DNA from: JANJWP01 sp964482035
Lineage (GTDB): Bacteria; Patescibacteriota; Gracilibacteria; BD1-5; UBA2023
Length of the DNA stretch: 64,000 nt
NCBI GenBank assembly: GCA_964482035.1
Contig: CAYZVC010000002.1
Location: forward strand, 310,001-374,000
Direction: 5' to 3'
Position numbers and translations under genes: made by a program. The first letter of the stretch is position 1. Every line of letters starts with the position of its first letter. The notes under the pieces are model-generated. The model was not told the origin of the DNA. It made no database searches and saw nothing but the letters and a program-made list of their open reading frames with translations. Below, piece after piece: positions 29,460-38,134 of this stretch.

Positions 29460-30250
29460 TTATCGGAATTCGGGTCAGTGAGGCGGTACGACGTAACGCA
29501 CCGGCAGTTGAAGCCGTGCGGCGCGTGGTCCGTCTGCGTTCCCGGAAACAGTTCGTTGGCCGGAATCCATCCGGCTTCCTGGTTCGCCCAATGGGACGGA
29601 CGTACTTTGTCGTCGCCCTGAGTTTGGCTGCGCTTCCAGCCGACCGTACCCATCTCCGCGGCGTAGCTGTCGAACTGCGACCGCTTTCCGGCTTCGTAGG
29701 CGTTTCCCATTTCCATGACGGATATGAGGTTGGCGCGGTATTTTCCGAATTCTTCGAACCTCGAGCGGATCTCTTCGGAAACCTTCCCGAGGCTCCATTT
29801 CTCCTGCGACGCCTTCAAGATGAGGTCTCCGATCTCCTTCTTCGTAGTCTCGTTGACTCCGGATATGAGGCTTCCCGCACGTTCGGAAGCGTAAGACTGC
29901 GCGCCGGCGTTGTCGAGTTCGAAGGACACGTCGACGGACAGTTCAGCGACGATGTCGGCGAACTGGCTTTCACGGCCGAGCGAGTAGGCGACGATGAGTT
30001 CGTTGATGACCGATTGCCGGAAAGCCGCTTCCTCTTCGTTGGATAACTTCTTGATGTCTTCGGCGGGGAAGACGTTCGGGTTTCTGGCTACGAAATCCAA
30101 ATAGTCCGCGGCCTGTTTTTCGAAGTACCCAGTCCACAGTTCGGAAAAACGCCCGAACGCCTGGGCGAATTCCTTCCCCCGGAGTTCGAGCGCGTCTTTC
30201 GCGAGCTTCGTCCTGGCGATTTCCATCTTCAGGAGTTCGAGTTTGCGCAT
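29456..30250 (-). CDS. Head morphogenesis protein (Mu gpF-like minor capsid protein)
   Basis: A 264-residue protein. The C-terminal part is diagnostic: KVRPSHWANQEAGWIP, FPGTQTDHAPHGFNCRC, the conserved H...W and PHGFNCRC pattern of Mu gpF-like head morphogenesis proteins. The N-terminal half is helical. It follows the portal gene by 3 bases and helps assemble the portal vertex. Confidence 0.9.
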   Translation of the reverse strand: MRKLELLKMEIARTKLAKDALELRGKEFAQAFGRFSELWTGYFEKQAADYLDFVARNPNVFPAEDIKKLSNEEEAAFRQSVINELIVAYSLGRESQFADIVAELSVDVSFELDNAGAQSYASERAGSLISGVNETTKKEIGDLILKASQEKWSLGKVSEEIRSRFEEFGKYRANLISVMEMGNAYEAGKRSQFDSYAAEMGTVGWKRSQTQGDDKVRPSHWANQEAGWIPANELFPGTQTDHAPHGFNCRCVTSYRLTDPNSDN

Positions 30251-30253
30251 CGG

Positions 30254-31483
30254 CTATTTGGTGATCTGTTCGTAGAGCTTCCGGATTTCCTCCTCGGCCT
30301 TCGCGATTCCGGATGCGGCCGGGTCGTTCTGCTGCGCGTTGTCCGGAGTCGATACGAGGTCGTTTCCGTCCGCGCGCTCTTCGAGTCCGAGTTTCTTTCT
30401 GGCTTCGTTCGCCGTCATGATTCCGGCTTTGACGTAACCGGACGCGACGCGCATCTCCTCGAGCTGGTTCGAGGTGTCGACGGGATTGAGGGCCGTTTCG
30501 TCGATCTTCGGGAACTCTTCGCGCAGCGAGTCCCTCAACTGCCTCATGAATTCGTCCTGGAGCGGGGCGATGACGTCCTTGTTGAACGTCTCGAGGCTCG
30601 TCTCGGCCGTCGACCTGTTCGATGAATCCGAAATGAGCAGGTCGTACGGAATCGAAAGCGCGATCGCGATGGATTTGATGAGCGCCGACCGGTACTCCAG
30701 GAATGCCGAAGTGTCGGTTTCCTTGTCGAGTTCAAGTCGCTCGAGTTCGGTCGGTATGATGGCGGCCGTGAACGCGTTCTTGAGTCCGGACGTGCGGTCG
30801 ATGAGCGCCGTCTTGATAGCGTTCTTCTGGTCGTCGGTAAGTTTCCCGTTCTTGTCGATGAGGAACGACGTTCCGAGGAATCCGCGGTCGAAGTGGGTCG
30901 AGTAGTACTGGTCGATCTGCGCCAGGAGGGCGATTTGAAGAGACGCCTTCGCGATGACGGAATCACCGTAGTGCCGGCTCGTCATGGACGTGAGCCTGAT
31001 ATGGACGACTTCCTTCTCTTCGAAGGGCTGTTTCTTACCGCCGGCGTTCTGCACGTACGACTTCACCCGTTTTCCGTCGGACTCCTCGTGCTTAACCCGT
31101 ACCTCCTGCGTGATGAACGGGACGAGCCTTACGACCTTTCAGTCGTTCGTCCGGACCTTCTCGAGGAAGACGTTTCCGCAGACGTAGAGGTTTTCGAAGC
31201 AGTACTTCGCGTCGAGGCTTTTCAGGAGCGAATCCAGTTCCTTGTCCCCGGATTCGGTGAATCAGGAATTGGCAGCCTTCGAGATGCGCTCGACGATTCA
31301 CCCGACGATGAAGGATTCCTTGTACGTCTTGACCAGGAGGGAGAACGGTATTTCCGGCTGGGAGATTCATGCGACGTCCTTCCAGTCGTCCTTCTGCTTC
31401 GAAGCGCTGTCGTCGCTCGAAAGCTTCTCTACGGACACGGAAATGACGGTCACGTCCTTTTCGCTTTTCTTTGCCTTCGGCAT
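30254..31483 (-). CDS. Portal protein (HK97-type)
   Basis: A 409-residue protein with the portal pattern: IVERISKAANSG, YCFENLYVCGNVFLEKV, VVHIRLTSMTSRHYGDSVI, the stem part DRGFLGTSFLIDKNGKL, and the C-terminal SIPYDLLISDSSNRST then NEARKKLGLEERADG. Four TGA glycines lie in the first third. It forms the dodecameric channel for DNA entry and follows terminase in the usual order, with one small DNA-binding gene between. Confidence 0.92.
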
Positions 31484-31495
31484 GTTCGGGGTCGG

Positions 31496-32029
31496 TTATG
31501 TGGTTTTTCCGATTGTCGTCTCGGTGCGTTCCGTTCCAATGTCATCCTTGATCATGCGCCGGCGCATCTCGACGATGTCGTGGAGTATGGCGATGTGCCA
31601 ACGGATCTTCTGCTGCTCATCCTCGGTGAACTCGTAGACGCGCAGCAGGTTCACCATGGCGTACCCGAATCCGCTGGGCAGCGTGTCGCCGGCTTCGATG
31701 CGCGCTATGGACCGGTCGTCCATCTTGATCATGCGGGCGACGTGGTGGATGTCCCAGCCCTTGCGAATCCGCCTTTCGCGCAGTATCTCGCCGAGGACGC
31801 TTTCGGTAGGCTTCACCCATTTCTTCTTGTTCGCTACGTAAAAATCGTCCTTCGGGAGTCAGAAGAAATCGTAAAGTATGTCCAGGTGGACGCCCTTGTA
31901 CTTCCCTCGGGAATCGCGCATCACGGCCAGGAGCGTCCTCTGTTCGATTCCGGTCCTTTCGTGCAAGGATTTCAGTCAGTGCTTCGTTTCGTATTCGGAG
32001 AGCTTCGAGCGAAGGGCGCATTGTTTCAT
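31496..32029 (-). CDS. Double helix-turn-helix protein between terminase and portal
   Basis: A 177-residue protein with two HTH-like parts: one near residues 15-55 (LHERTGIEQRTLLAVMRDSR) and an XRE-type one near 80-125 (EILRERRIRKGWDIHHVARM then IARIEAGDTLPS). It lies between the terminase and portal genes. Could be a late regulator or a DNA-packaging cofactor. Two TGA glycines. The repeated motif copy 8 lies in its C-terminal codons (31531-31545). Confidence 0.65.
31531..31545 (-). promoter_or_regulatory. Repeated element motif, copy 8 (inside a gene end)
   Basis: GATGACATTGGAACGG on the minus strand in the C-terminal codons (DDIGTE) of the HTH gene, 14 codons before its TAA. Confidence 0.5.
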
Positions 32030-32039
32030 GTCCGAGTTT

Positions 32040-33590
32040 TTAGAAAATCATCACGTCGTTGTTCGAACGTACGGGCATCAGGTCGAAGAACGCCCGTTGC
32101 GACAGCGCGTCGCCGAAGTCCGGGGATCGGCCGCCGAGGATGTTCTTCTGCTCCTCCTTCGGGTTGATCTGCTTCTTTCCGTCCGAGTCCATGGAACGGC
32201 GCTTGATGGCCTTCAGGTCGTTCCTGATGAGGTCGGCCACCTTGACCGTCTTCCCCTTCAGCTCGACAGTGTCCGAATGGACTCCGTCCACCGTGCAGTT
32301 CGAAGCGTCGACGTTCACGCGCATGAGCCGGTCATTGACGAGTTCGGCCGCTCGGTAGTAGCATTGCGTCTTGAGGTTCGCGTAGGCCTCCTTGATTCCC
32401 GTTCCGGGGTCCTCGAGGGCGGGAAGACCGCTCCCGAACCCGACGTATCACCCCTCGTCGACGACTCCGCCTCCGACTCCGTCCTGGTCGACGGACACTT
32501 GGGATTTGGGAACGGCGAATTTCGCACGTAGGCGCTCTAATTCCGCCGTGGTTTCCGTCGTCTTGGACTTCGTGAGCACGGAGACCCAAAGCACGTCGTA
32601 TCATTCCCAAACGAATATGACGCACAGGTCGCGGCCGAATCGTGCGACGTCGCAGTTGATGAACCTGCGGCCTCCGGACGGTACGACGTTAGAAGGAAGG
32701 TCGGAAAGGGCGACGTGGTCGAAGAGCGCTCGGCCGTCCTGCGAAATCTTCCAGTTTCCGTCGAGGAGCTGCTTTTTCGTGATCTCGTCCTGGGAGAGGA
32801 GGTTTCCGAGGTATTGCGGGTTCGTAGCCAGAAGCTCGCGGTTGTCGTAGATGCTCCCGGATATGAACGCCAGCGATTTCACGAGGTCATGCTTGTCGAA
32901 CCCTTCGAAGCTCGGGTTGTCGAATATGTGCGGGCATTTCCCGATGACCTCGTCCTTCGAATCTCTCCACACCATTTTCCCGTTGTCTCGGATGAAGTAG
33001 CGCATGACGCCGTCCCGCTCCGGAATCGGGAGTCAGTAACGCGGGCTGGAGGGGTCCTGCTCGATCCACCATTCGACGAGTCATGCGACGAACGAATCCG
33101 GATCCGGGTTGCACGTGGCGCGGATGTACGGGTTCACGCCGCATACGGAGCGGTTGCGGCCGACGAGGTACCAGAACTGCGATTCGCTGAAGTGCGTAAG
33201 TTCGTCGAACCCTTCGAAGGCGTACTGCGCTCCCTGGTGGTCGAGCATGTTCTTGTCGTACTCCAGGTGGTTGAATTTGAGTGAGTTTCCGATAGGGAAG
33301 ACCCATTCGAGCGTCGATTCCTTCGGTTCGGCGTTGAAGGGCGGATAGAGGGCGTTCGACGTGTCCCAGAGGCCGCCTTCGTTGCGGATCTGCGGAGTGG
33401 TACGGCGGAAGATCACGCCGCCGAATCACGGGACGGACGTGATGTGCCGCAGCGGCTCCATGAGAAGGGCGAACGTTTTCCCGACTCCTGCGCCGGATCC
33501 TCATATGACGATGTCGGCCGGCGACGAAAGGAAGTTCTCCTGGAATCCGGGCTGGGGCTTGATGATTTTCGCTTTACTCGGTGCCGGCAT
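32040..33590 (-). CDS. Terminase large subunit
   Basis: A 516-residue packaging motor. Walker A IVIGGSGAGVGKT near residue 30 (first Gly TGA), FRRTTPQIRNEGGLWD, Walker B/DE region YAFEGFDELTHFSE, and the C-terminal nuclease part with FINCDVARFGRD and SVDQDGVGGGVVDEG containing the acidic metal ligands. It cuts and pumps phage DNA into proheads. Its ATG overlaps the end of the small subunit gene. Several TGA glycines. Confidence 0.95.
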
Positions 33591-34140
33591 CGGCGGTGCG
33601 TCGGTTATCGGGGAGATAGATGACTGCCTGCTGGAGTGGCGCTCCGTCCTTGCCCGTCACTTCCGTCTCGGACTTGTCCTTCCATCCGAATACGTTCTTC
33701 GCGACGAATATCGCGAAATTCGACGAATACTGTCCCGTGAGGCCGTTTTCGATGAGGTTGGATTCCTGAATTTGCTTCGCACGCTTGTAGGCAACGGAAA
33801 ATTCGGGATGCAACAGGTTTCCCTCGGCATCCTCGGCCGTCGCCCATTCGACGACAGTGTCCTTGTGTACGCCGATAGAATGAGCGAACCGTTCGAGCGT
33901 CGGGAACACGCTCGCGAAGACTTTGTGCGTCTCCGCTTTCACCATCCCGCGCACGAATCCGTCCGGATCTTTCCTTCTGAATGACACCTCGGCGTTTCCG
34001 CTGCCGTAAAAAGTCCGATCGACGACGATTTCCTGTGAGGTCCTCTCCATGAAGGCGATAATCTCCCCGCAGTACTTCGGATCATAATCGGTCGGCCTTC
34101 CGGCCTTGAGCTTGTCTTCGGGATTCTTGCGCTTGGTCAT
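33574..34140 (-). CDS. Terminase small subunit
   Basis: A 188-residue protein. HTH part PTLERFAHSIGVHKDTVVEW, then HPEFSVAYKRAKQIQESNLIENG and NFAIFVAKNVFGWKDKSETE, which is the pattern of small terminase subunits. It binds the packaging site and presents DNA to the large subunit. The ATG at 34138-34140 (TKRKNPEDKLKAGRP) was chosen because the upstream extension lacks protein-like sequence and enters the non-coding region. Confidence 0.88.
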   Translation of the reverse strand: MTKRKNPEDKLKAGRPTDYDPKYCGEIIAFMERTSQEIVVDRTFYGSGNAEVSFRRKDPDGFVRGMVKAETHKVFASVFPTLERFAHSIGVHKDTVVEWATAEDAEGNLLHPEFSVAYKRAKQIQESNLIENGLTGQYSSNFAIFVAKNVFGWKDKSETEVTGKDGAPLQQAVIYLPDNRRTADAGTE

Positions 34141-34340
34141 TTTCGTTTCGGGTAATGAGGAAGCGTCGGTCGATTCGCGTTTCAATTCCAGCCTGCCGAT
34201 TTCGGTAAGTTGGAACCGAGGCGCGAACCTCGGTGGTGTGCCTTTCGCGTACTTGAACACGGATGACTCGGCTTTCCGCTACTCGCGCCACCCGGAACTT
34301 CGTATCTCGTTTTCTTCGTCATGACTCGTTCCGCCTCCAT

Positions 34341-34426
34341 GGGAGGGCATTGACTGGGGCTTGTACCGAGCGAGGTGGATCGCTGCCACCGGACTGCATG
34401 CCAGTCAATGCTCTCCCGAGGAAGAG
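34341..34426 (-). ncRNA. Structured RNA element A (long hairpin with conserved flanks)
   Basis: Arms 34341-34357 and 34401-34417 pair over about 16 bp with one mismatch; the 43-base apical part can form a GGTGG/CCACC hairpin. It shares CCATGGGAGGG at one end and CTCTCCCGAGGAAGAG at the other with element B, but the inside differs. Direction inferred from the tRNA genes. Function unknown. Confidence 0.5.
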
Positions 34427-34563
34427 CCGCGAGTTTCGTTCGCGCGCGTCGGACTGAACCGCTACGGTTTTTAGGAGGGGACCTCTCACTGCTCCCGTAT
34501 ACGGCTTACGCTTGAGGGCCTTTCCGGCTTTCGCCTACTCGGCTTAACTTCTCGCCGTTCCAT

Positions 34564-34662
34564 GGGAGGGTTCCGAAGCCGTATCTATTCGGTTCTGTGT
34601 AAGTTAGGCCGAAGCATTGCACGAGACCTATACGGCAGATTCGGAACTCTCCCGAGGAAGAG
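34564..34662 (-). ncRNA. Structured RNA element B (paralogue of A)
   Basis: Same outer sequences as element A, but a different inner helix: arms 34564-34584 and 34630-34653 with inner GCCGTAT/ATACGGC. The stem is kept by different bases, as expected for conserved structure rather than sequence. Confidence 0.5.
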
Positions 34663-34696
34663 TGCCGGTTCTGCTACCAATGAGCCGGCAAGATCA

Positions 34697-34793
34697 TGGG
34701 GGAAGATGAGCGATTCGAACGCTCGGCACGCCGTAGCGCACACGCGTTTTATGCGCACAAACGCGTCGCATTAAGCCTCTCTGCCAATCTTCC
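34697..34793 (-). tRNA. Class II tRNA-like gene (Leu/Ser type), anticodon unclear
   Basis: Acceptor arms GGAAGAT/ATCTTCC, T-arm GAGCG-TTCGAAT-CGCTC, a 3-bp D-stem with GG in the loop, a variable arm and an encoded CCA, 97 bases in all. The anticodon arm is unusual: an 8-bp stem (ACGCGTTT/AAACGCGT) closes a 9-base loop instead of 5 bp and 7 bases, so the anticodon cannot be assigned. It lies one base from the tRNA-Met gene. Confidence 0.6.
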
Positions 34794-34794
34794 A

Positions 34795-34870
34795 TGGTCG
34801 CGCGTGCTGGATTCGAACCAGCGTTCTCCGGATTATGAGACCGACAAGATGACCGCTTCTCTAACGCGCT
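34795..34870 (-). tRNA. tRNA-Met (CAT anticodon), phage-encoded
   Basis: T-arm GCTGG-TTCGAAT-CCAGC, anticodon loop CTCATAA with CAT, acceptor pairs GCGCGT/ACGCGC and encoded CCA. The first acceptor pair and one anticodon-stem pair are mismatched. CAT could also be an Ile2 tRNA after modification. Confidence 0.75.
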
Positions 34871-34871
34871 G

Positions 34872-35016
34872 CGTAACTTCTTCGCTCAATGTTCCGCTAC
34901 TCCGGTACTGCCCCGGATTCTCAGACGCCCGTTGCTTTACAAGAGAACTCGCATCTTCCGGTGCCCCGGTGCCTAGACTCTGTCTGCGTCCTACTTTCGG
35001 ACTCGTAGCGGTTACG
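34872..35016 (-). ncRNA. Structured RNA element C (multi-stem)
   Basis: A closing helix CCGCTAC/GTAGCGG (34894-34900 / 35005-35011) with an outer CGTAAC/GTTACG helix (34872-34877 / 35011-35016) encloses several smaller hairpins (GTCC..GGAC, AGAC..GTCT, TTCTC..GAGAA). It has no coding capacity. Adjacent to the tRNA genes. Confidence 0.45.
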
Positions 35017-35216
35017 TTCTCGGAAAGGTCGGGAGGTTTCCCAAGCCTCCCGTCTTCCAGGTCAAAGCTTTAACCCCCGGTTTTTCCGAACCGGGATTCC
35101 GCTTGCGAACCGGATTGGGCGGCTCTTCGGCGGAATCCCGGCCCCGAAGGGCTTGGGGCGGGTTTCGTTGCAGCGATACGGATACTCCGGAAGTGGGAAC
35201 GACAAGTCAAGGGAAA

Positions 35217-35378
35217 TTACCCGCGTTTCTCGATGCTCGCGTAAATCCGCGTCACGGTCCTACGGCTGACCGGAAGGCGCTTGGCGATTTCGGACTTTCC
35301 TTCGCCGCGGTAAATCGACGCCACGATCTCGTCGCGTACGGATTCGGGAATCTTCCCGTCGTGTTTCGATGCTCGCAT
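35217..35378 (-). CDS. Small HTH protein
   Basis: A 53-residue protein with one helix-turn-helix of Hin/homeodomain-like type (VRDEIVASIYRGEGKSEIAK then RLPVSRRTVTRIYASIEKRG). Probably a small DNA-binding regulator at the end of the early operon. Confidence 0.65.
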   Translation of the reverse strand: MRASKHDGKIPESVRDEIVASIYRGEGKSEIAKRLPVSRRTVTRIYASIEKRG

Positions 35379-35392
35379 GGTCGGGTGAACGG

Positions 35393-35659
35393 TTACGAAA
35401 ATGCCAGGTAAAGCAGGGCGGCTACCAAGGCGGCGTAGGTCGCGACGATCAGCCATTCCGAACGGTTGGACGTTCGCTTGGGCGGCTTTCTTGCGGTCAT
35501 CGCGTATCATTCCGTCCTGCGTACGAACCCTTTTGGAAAACCCTTCTTGTTGAACGATTTCACCGGTCGGAAATACGCGCGGTTCATTCGGTCGATGTCT
35601 TCGTCGGTAGGCTCCCGGATGTCTTCCAGTTCCGGATAGAACGGCTTGCATAATTCCAT
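35393..35659 (-). CDS. Small protein with C-terminal membrane anchor
   Basis: An 88-residue reading across one TGA (35507-35509): the first half starts ELCKPFYPELEDIREPTDED, the second half (TARKPPKRTSNRSEWLIVAT then LYLAFS) has one TM helix. Under the standard code these would be two genes with the second ATG 6 bases after the stop. With TGA as Gly they join. Whether one or two proteins are made is open. Confidence 0.5.
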
Positions 35660-35671
35660 GGTCGCATGGGG

Positions 35672-36088
35672 TTACGGAGCTTCTGATTCGATGTACTTCG
35701 TGAGGATCTCGCAGGCCTCCTCGTGGCCGTAGGCGAAGTGCGCGGCGACGTTCGGGACGGAATTCAGTAGCCGGACCCAGCGTTTCTGGTCGGTGCTCAC
35801 GACGGACGGGGTTTTCCCGTTTTCGTCCTTCTGACGCTTCAGCTCGATCCATACGAGCGAACGGGTTCCGTCCGCCCTCTGGATGACGCACACGTAGTCG
35901 GGGACGCCTTTCCGCATCCCCTGTTTGTTCTTCCGGACTTGGACGCTCTTATGCCGCACGCCGGTCTCGTTCCCGATATGGGAGAACTCCAGCACGCCTG
36001 GGGAGTCGGACGACTCGTCGACCATCCATGCGCGGAGCCTCCAAGTGAGCGCTTCGCCCTCCGCGTCTTCGTATGGGATTTCCGGCAT
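35672..36088 (-). CDS. VRR-NUC domain nuclease
   Basis: A 138-residue protein with the VRR-NUC pattern: RKGVPDYVCVIQRADG then LVWIELKRQKD with the catalytic D...ExK and STDQKRWVRLLNSV. Stand-alone phage VRR-NUC proteins are structure-specific endonucleases used in recombination or junction resolution. It overlaps the stop of the upstream small membrane gene (TAATG). Confidence 0.85.
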   Translation of the reverse strand: MPEIPYEDAEGEALTWRLRAWMVDESSDSPGVLEFSHIGNETGVRHKSVQVRKNKQGMRKGVPDYVCVIQRADGTRSLVWIELKRQKDENGKTPSVVSTDQKRWVRLLNSVPNVAAHFAYGHEEACEILTKYIESEAP

Positions 36089-36255
36089 TACGATTCATTA
36101 CGGAGTACGTAGAGCATCGCGCAGAATCCGGATATCCAGGACAGTACGAAAAGCGACCTTAATGCTTCTTTCGGTACTCATAGTGCGAATAGCGCGGAAG
36201 AGCTGACCGCAGCGAGTAAAAACGCTATAAAAGCGCTGAACGTGAACTTATCCAT
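36088..36255 (-). CDS. Small two-helix membrane protein
   Basis: A 55-residue protein with two hydrophobic helices (FSAFIAFLLAAVSSSALFAL, LFVLSWISGFCAMLYVL) and a TGA glycine between them. It is coupled by overlap to the VRR-NUC gene. Unknown function. Confidence 0.55.
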
Positions 36256-36258
36256 GGT

Positions 36259-37083
36259 TTACCGATTGGTGAGAAGGTATACGGCGGCCGAAGCGGTCGC
36301 GATTGCCGGAACTGCTACGACGAAAAGGACGGAGAGGAACGCGAATTTCCAACGGGTGGCGATTTGGTTGAGTTTTCCCATTCCGATGTCGAGTTCGGAG
36401 ATCTTCTTGTCGATGCTCTTCTGAGATTCGTTCATCTTCTCGATGAACGCGTTGGCCTCCTCCAGCTTTTTCGTCACGATGCCCGAATGGGCGTTCGCGT
36501 CGTCGCGCTGCCGTCGGGCGGTTTGGATCTCGGACTTGAGCGTGGCGATCTCCTGGTTCTTCGATTGGATCGTCGCCATGTCGGTCGACTGCTGCGCCTT
36601 CAGGGCTTCGTTCTGCGCTTCGGTGTCTTCGCGCTCCTTCAGGAGGTCGATTTTGAACTTCGTAAGCTCTTCCACCTGCTTGTTCGCGTCTTTGAGGGAT
36701 TGGCTGTCGGAAATGAGCTTCGCGAGGTCGGTATGGAGGATTTGTGTCATGTTCGGGTCGCCCGGTTCTCGGATTTTCAGCGGGATCGGAATGCTTTTCA
36801 CGTTTTCTCTTATGATTTTCTTGAGTTCTTTCCTCGACAGTTTGCCGAGGTGCGATTCCGAAAGCTCCATAATGAACTTTTTCGGTTCGGCGAGCAGATC
36901 CGGAGTCTTGATGGGTTCCGTGTTCACGACGGATCCGAATTTCCTCTCCATGTACTTGGCGCGTTTGCGGACGTTGTCCTTCGACTGGCTGAGTTGGCGC
37001 GGTTGGTAGGTTCCGTTCTTCTTCGCTTCGAGACGCTTCCGGTCGCGGATCGCTTTCGGGGTCATGAGAAGTTGCTTTGCCAT
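36259..37083 (-). CDS. Coiled-coil protein with C-terminal membrane helix
   Basis: A 274-residue protein. The N-terminus is basic (AKQLLMTPKAIRDRKRLEAK), residues about 125-225 form a long coiled coil (LKAQQSTDMATIQSKNQEIA), and the last 25 residues are one TM helix (FAFLSVLFVVAVPAIATASA). A basic head plus coiled coil plus tail anchor suggests a DNA- or protein-tethering role at the membrane, perhaps for phage replication. No family recognised. Confidence 0.6.
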   Translation of the reverse strand: MAKQLLMTPKAIRDRKRLEAKKNGTYQPRQLSQSKDNVRKRAKYMERKFGSVVNTEPIKTPDLLAEPKKFIMELSESHLGKLSRKELKKIIRENVKSIPIPLKIREPGDPNMTQILHTDLAKLISDSQSLKDANKQVEELTKFKIDLLKEREDTEAQNEALKAQQSTDMATIQSKNQEIATLKSEIQTARRQRDDANAHSGIVTKKLEEANAFIEKMNESQKSIDKKISELDIGMGKLNQIATRWKFAFLSVLFVVAVPAIATASAAVYLLTNR

Positions 37084-37105
37084 GGGGTGGGTAGTGAATG
37101 GACGG

Positions 37106-37420
37106 TTAATAGACTTTCGGTGGCTTCGGATTTTCAGAATCGAAAGGCTCTGTTCCTGCTACGTACCGGTAGACGTCGCCTTGTTGGACGTGCACCGCCT
37201 GCATTCAACGGGTGTGAACCCGTCAGTGCCCTTCTTTCAGCGTTTCGATTTGCGAGCTGTACACGTGGACTTCCTCCGGACGGAGGCGGTCGGTGATTTT
37301 TGAAAGCTCGGCGATCGCGTTTGATTCTGCCTCGGCCTTCGTCGTACCAGAGACGATGATTGTCCCGGTTCCCTGGAATCGGTAATTAACCGCGTAATCT
37401 TTGGTTTTCGACGTTTTCAT
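37106..37420 (-). CDS. Hypothetical early phage protein
   Basis: A 104-residue reading across two TGA codons (37223-37225 and 37205-37207). The first 65 residues are a beta-alpha unit (YAVNYRFQGTGTIIVSGTTK then AEAESNAIAELSKITDRLRP). The extension after the first TGA contains VHVQQGDVYRYVAGTEPFD. A second protein could start at the ATG 37202-37204. Confidence 0.5.
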
Positions 37421-37427
37421 AGGTGGG

Positions 37428-37901
37428 CTAGAAAGGGATGTCTTCGATGTGGATCTCGTCGTCCTTCCGGAAGTTCGGCTTCTTCTTGGCCGGACTCTTC
37501 GCCGCGGGCTTCTCGTCGAATTCCGGAGCGTCGTCCTGTGGGAACTCGTCCTCGGTCTTCGTGCCGTCCTTCTTCGAGGAGAGCATGATGAGGTTGTCGC
37601 CGATGATTTCGGTGCGGTAACGTTTGGCGCCAGTATTGTCTTCCCAAGAGCGGGTCTGGAGGTAGCCCTCGATATAGACCTTCTGGCCCTTGGTCACGTA
37701 CTTCTCGGCGACTTCGGCGAGGCCGCGCCAGACGACGACGTTATGGAATTCCGTCTGTTCTTTCTTCTCTCCGGCCGCATCCTTCCAGACGCGGGTGGTG
37801 GCGACGCTGAACGTTGCGACCTTCTGGCCGTTCGGGGTTTCGCGGACTTCGGGGTTGGCGGTGAGGTTTCCGATGAGCTGGACCTTGTTGAGGGAGTTCA
37901 T
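37428..37901 (-). CDS. ssb: Single-stranded DNA-binding protein
   Basis: A 157-residue SSB. OB-fold landmarks: NKVQLIGNLTANPEVRETPN, FSVATTRVWKDA, EFHNVVVWRGLAEVAEKYV, GQKVYIEGYLQTRSWED. The disordered linker ends in DEIHIEDIPF, the acidic tail that docks SSB partners. It coats single strands during phage replication and recombination. No TGA. Confidence 0.96.
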   Translation of the reverse strand: MNSLNKVQLIGNLTANPEVRETPNGQKVATFSVATTRVWKDAAGEKKEQTEFHNVVVWRGLAEVAEKYVTKGQKVYIEGYLQTRSWEDNTGAKRYRTEIIGDNLIMLSSKKDGTKTEDEFPQDDAPEFDEKPAAKSPAKKKPNFRKDDEIHIEDIPF

Positions 37902-37929
37902 AAAAATGGGGATGGTGAGTGGGTGGGGG

Positions 37930-38130
37930 TTACTTCATGTCGATTTGGAGCTGTTGGTACTTCGAAGAACCGCAGGCGTTCCCGCATTGCGAGCACACCC
38001 AGCATTTGCTTCACAGCTTGCGGCGGACGAGCGGCTGGTCGTGGCACGGGGAAAGGCGCTTCTTTTTGCTCGTTTCCTTCGGCGTCCGCTTTCCGGATAC
38101 CCGGTCGAGCGCTTCCTGGACGGTGCTCAT
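37930..38130 (-). CDS. Zinc-ribbon small protein
   Basis: A 66-residue basic protein with two Cys pairs near the C-terminus (CWVCSQCGNACG). One TGA glycine (RKLGSKCW). Early-operon place just before SSB; role unknown. Confidence 0.55.
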
Positions 38131-38134
38131 GTGG

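Larger units (their letters stand above)
34141..35216. other. Large structured non-coding region with two tRNA genes
   Basis: No protein gene was seen on either strand in 1.08 kb. It holds two related long hairpin elements (34341-34417 and 34564-34653), two tRNA genes, a third multi-stem structure (34872-35016) and two simple hairpins (35030-35052, 35077-35095). A GGCGAAAGCC stem with a GNRA tetraloop is at 34526-34535 (minus). It lies directly before the terminase genes, so it could also contain the packaging site. Confidence 0.6.

Noticed and set aside
34900..34990. A third tRNA gene with TGT anticodon in element C
   Set aside because: The candidate anticodon stem and T-arm do not pair; a multi-stem RNA explains the sequence better.
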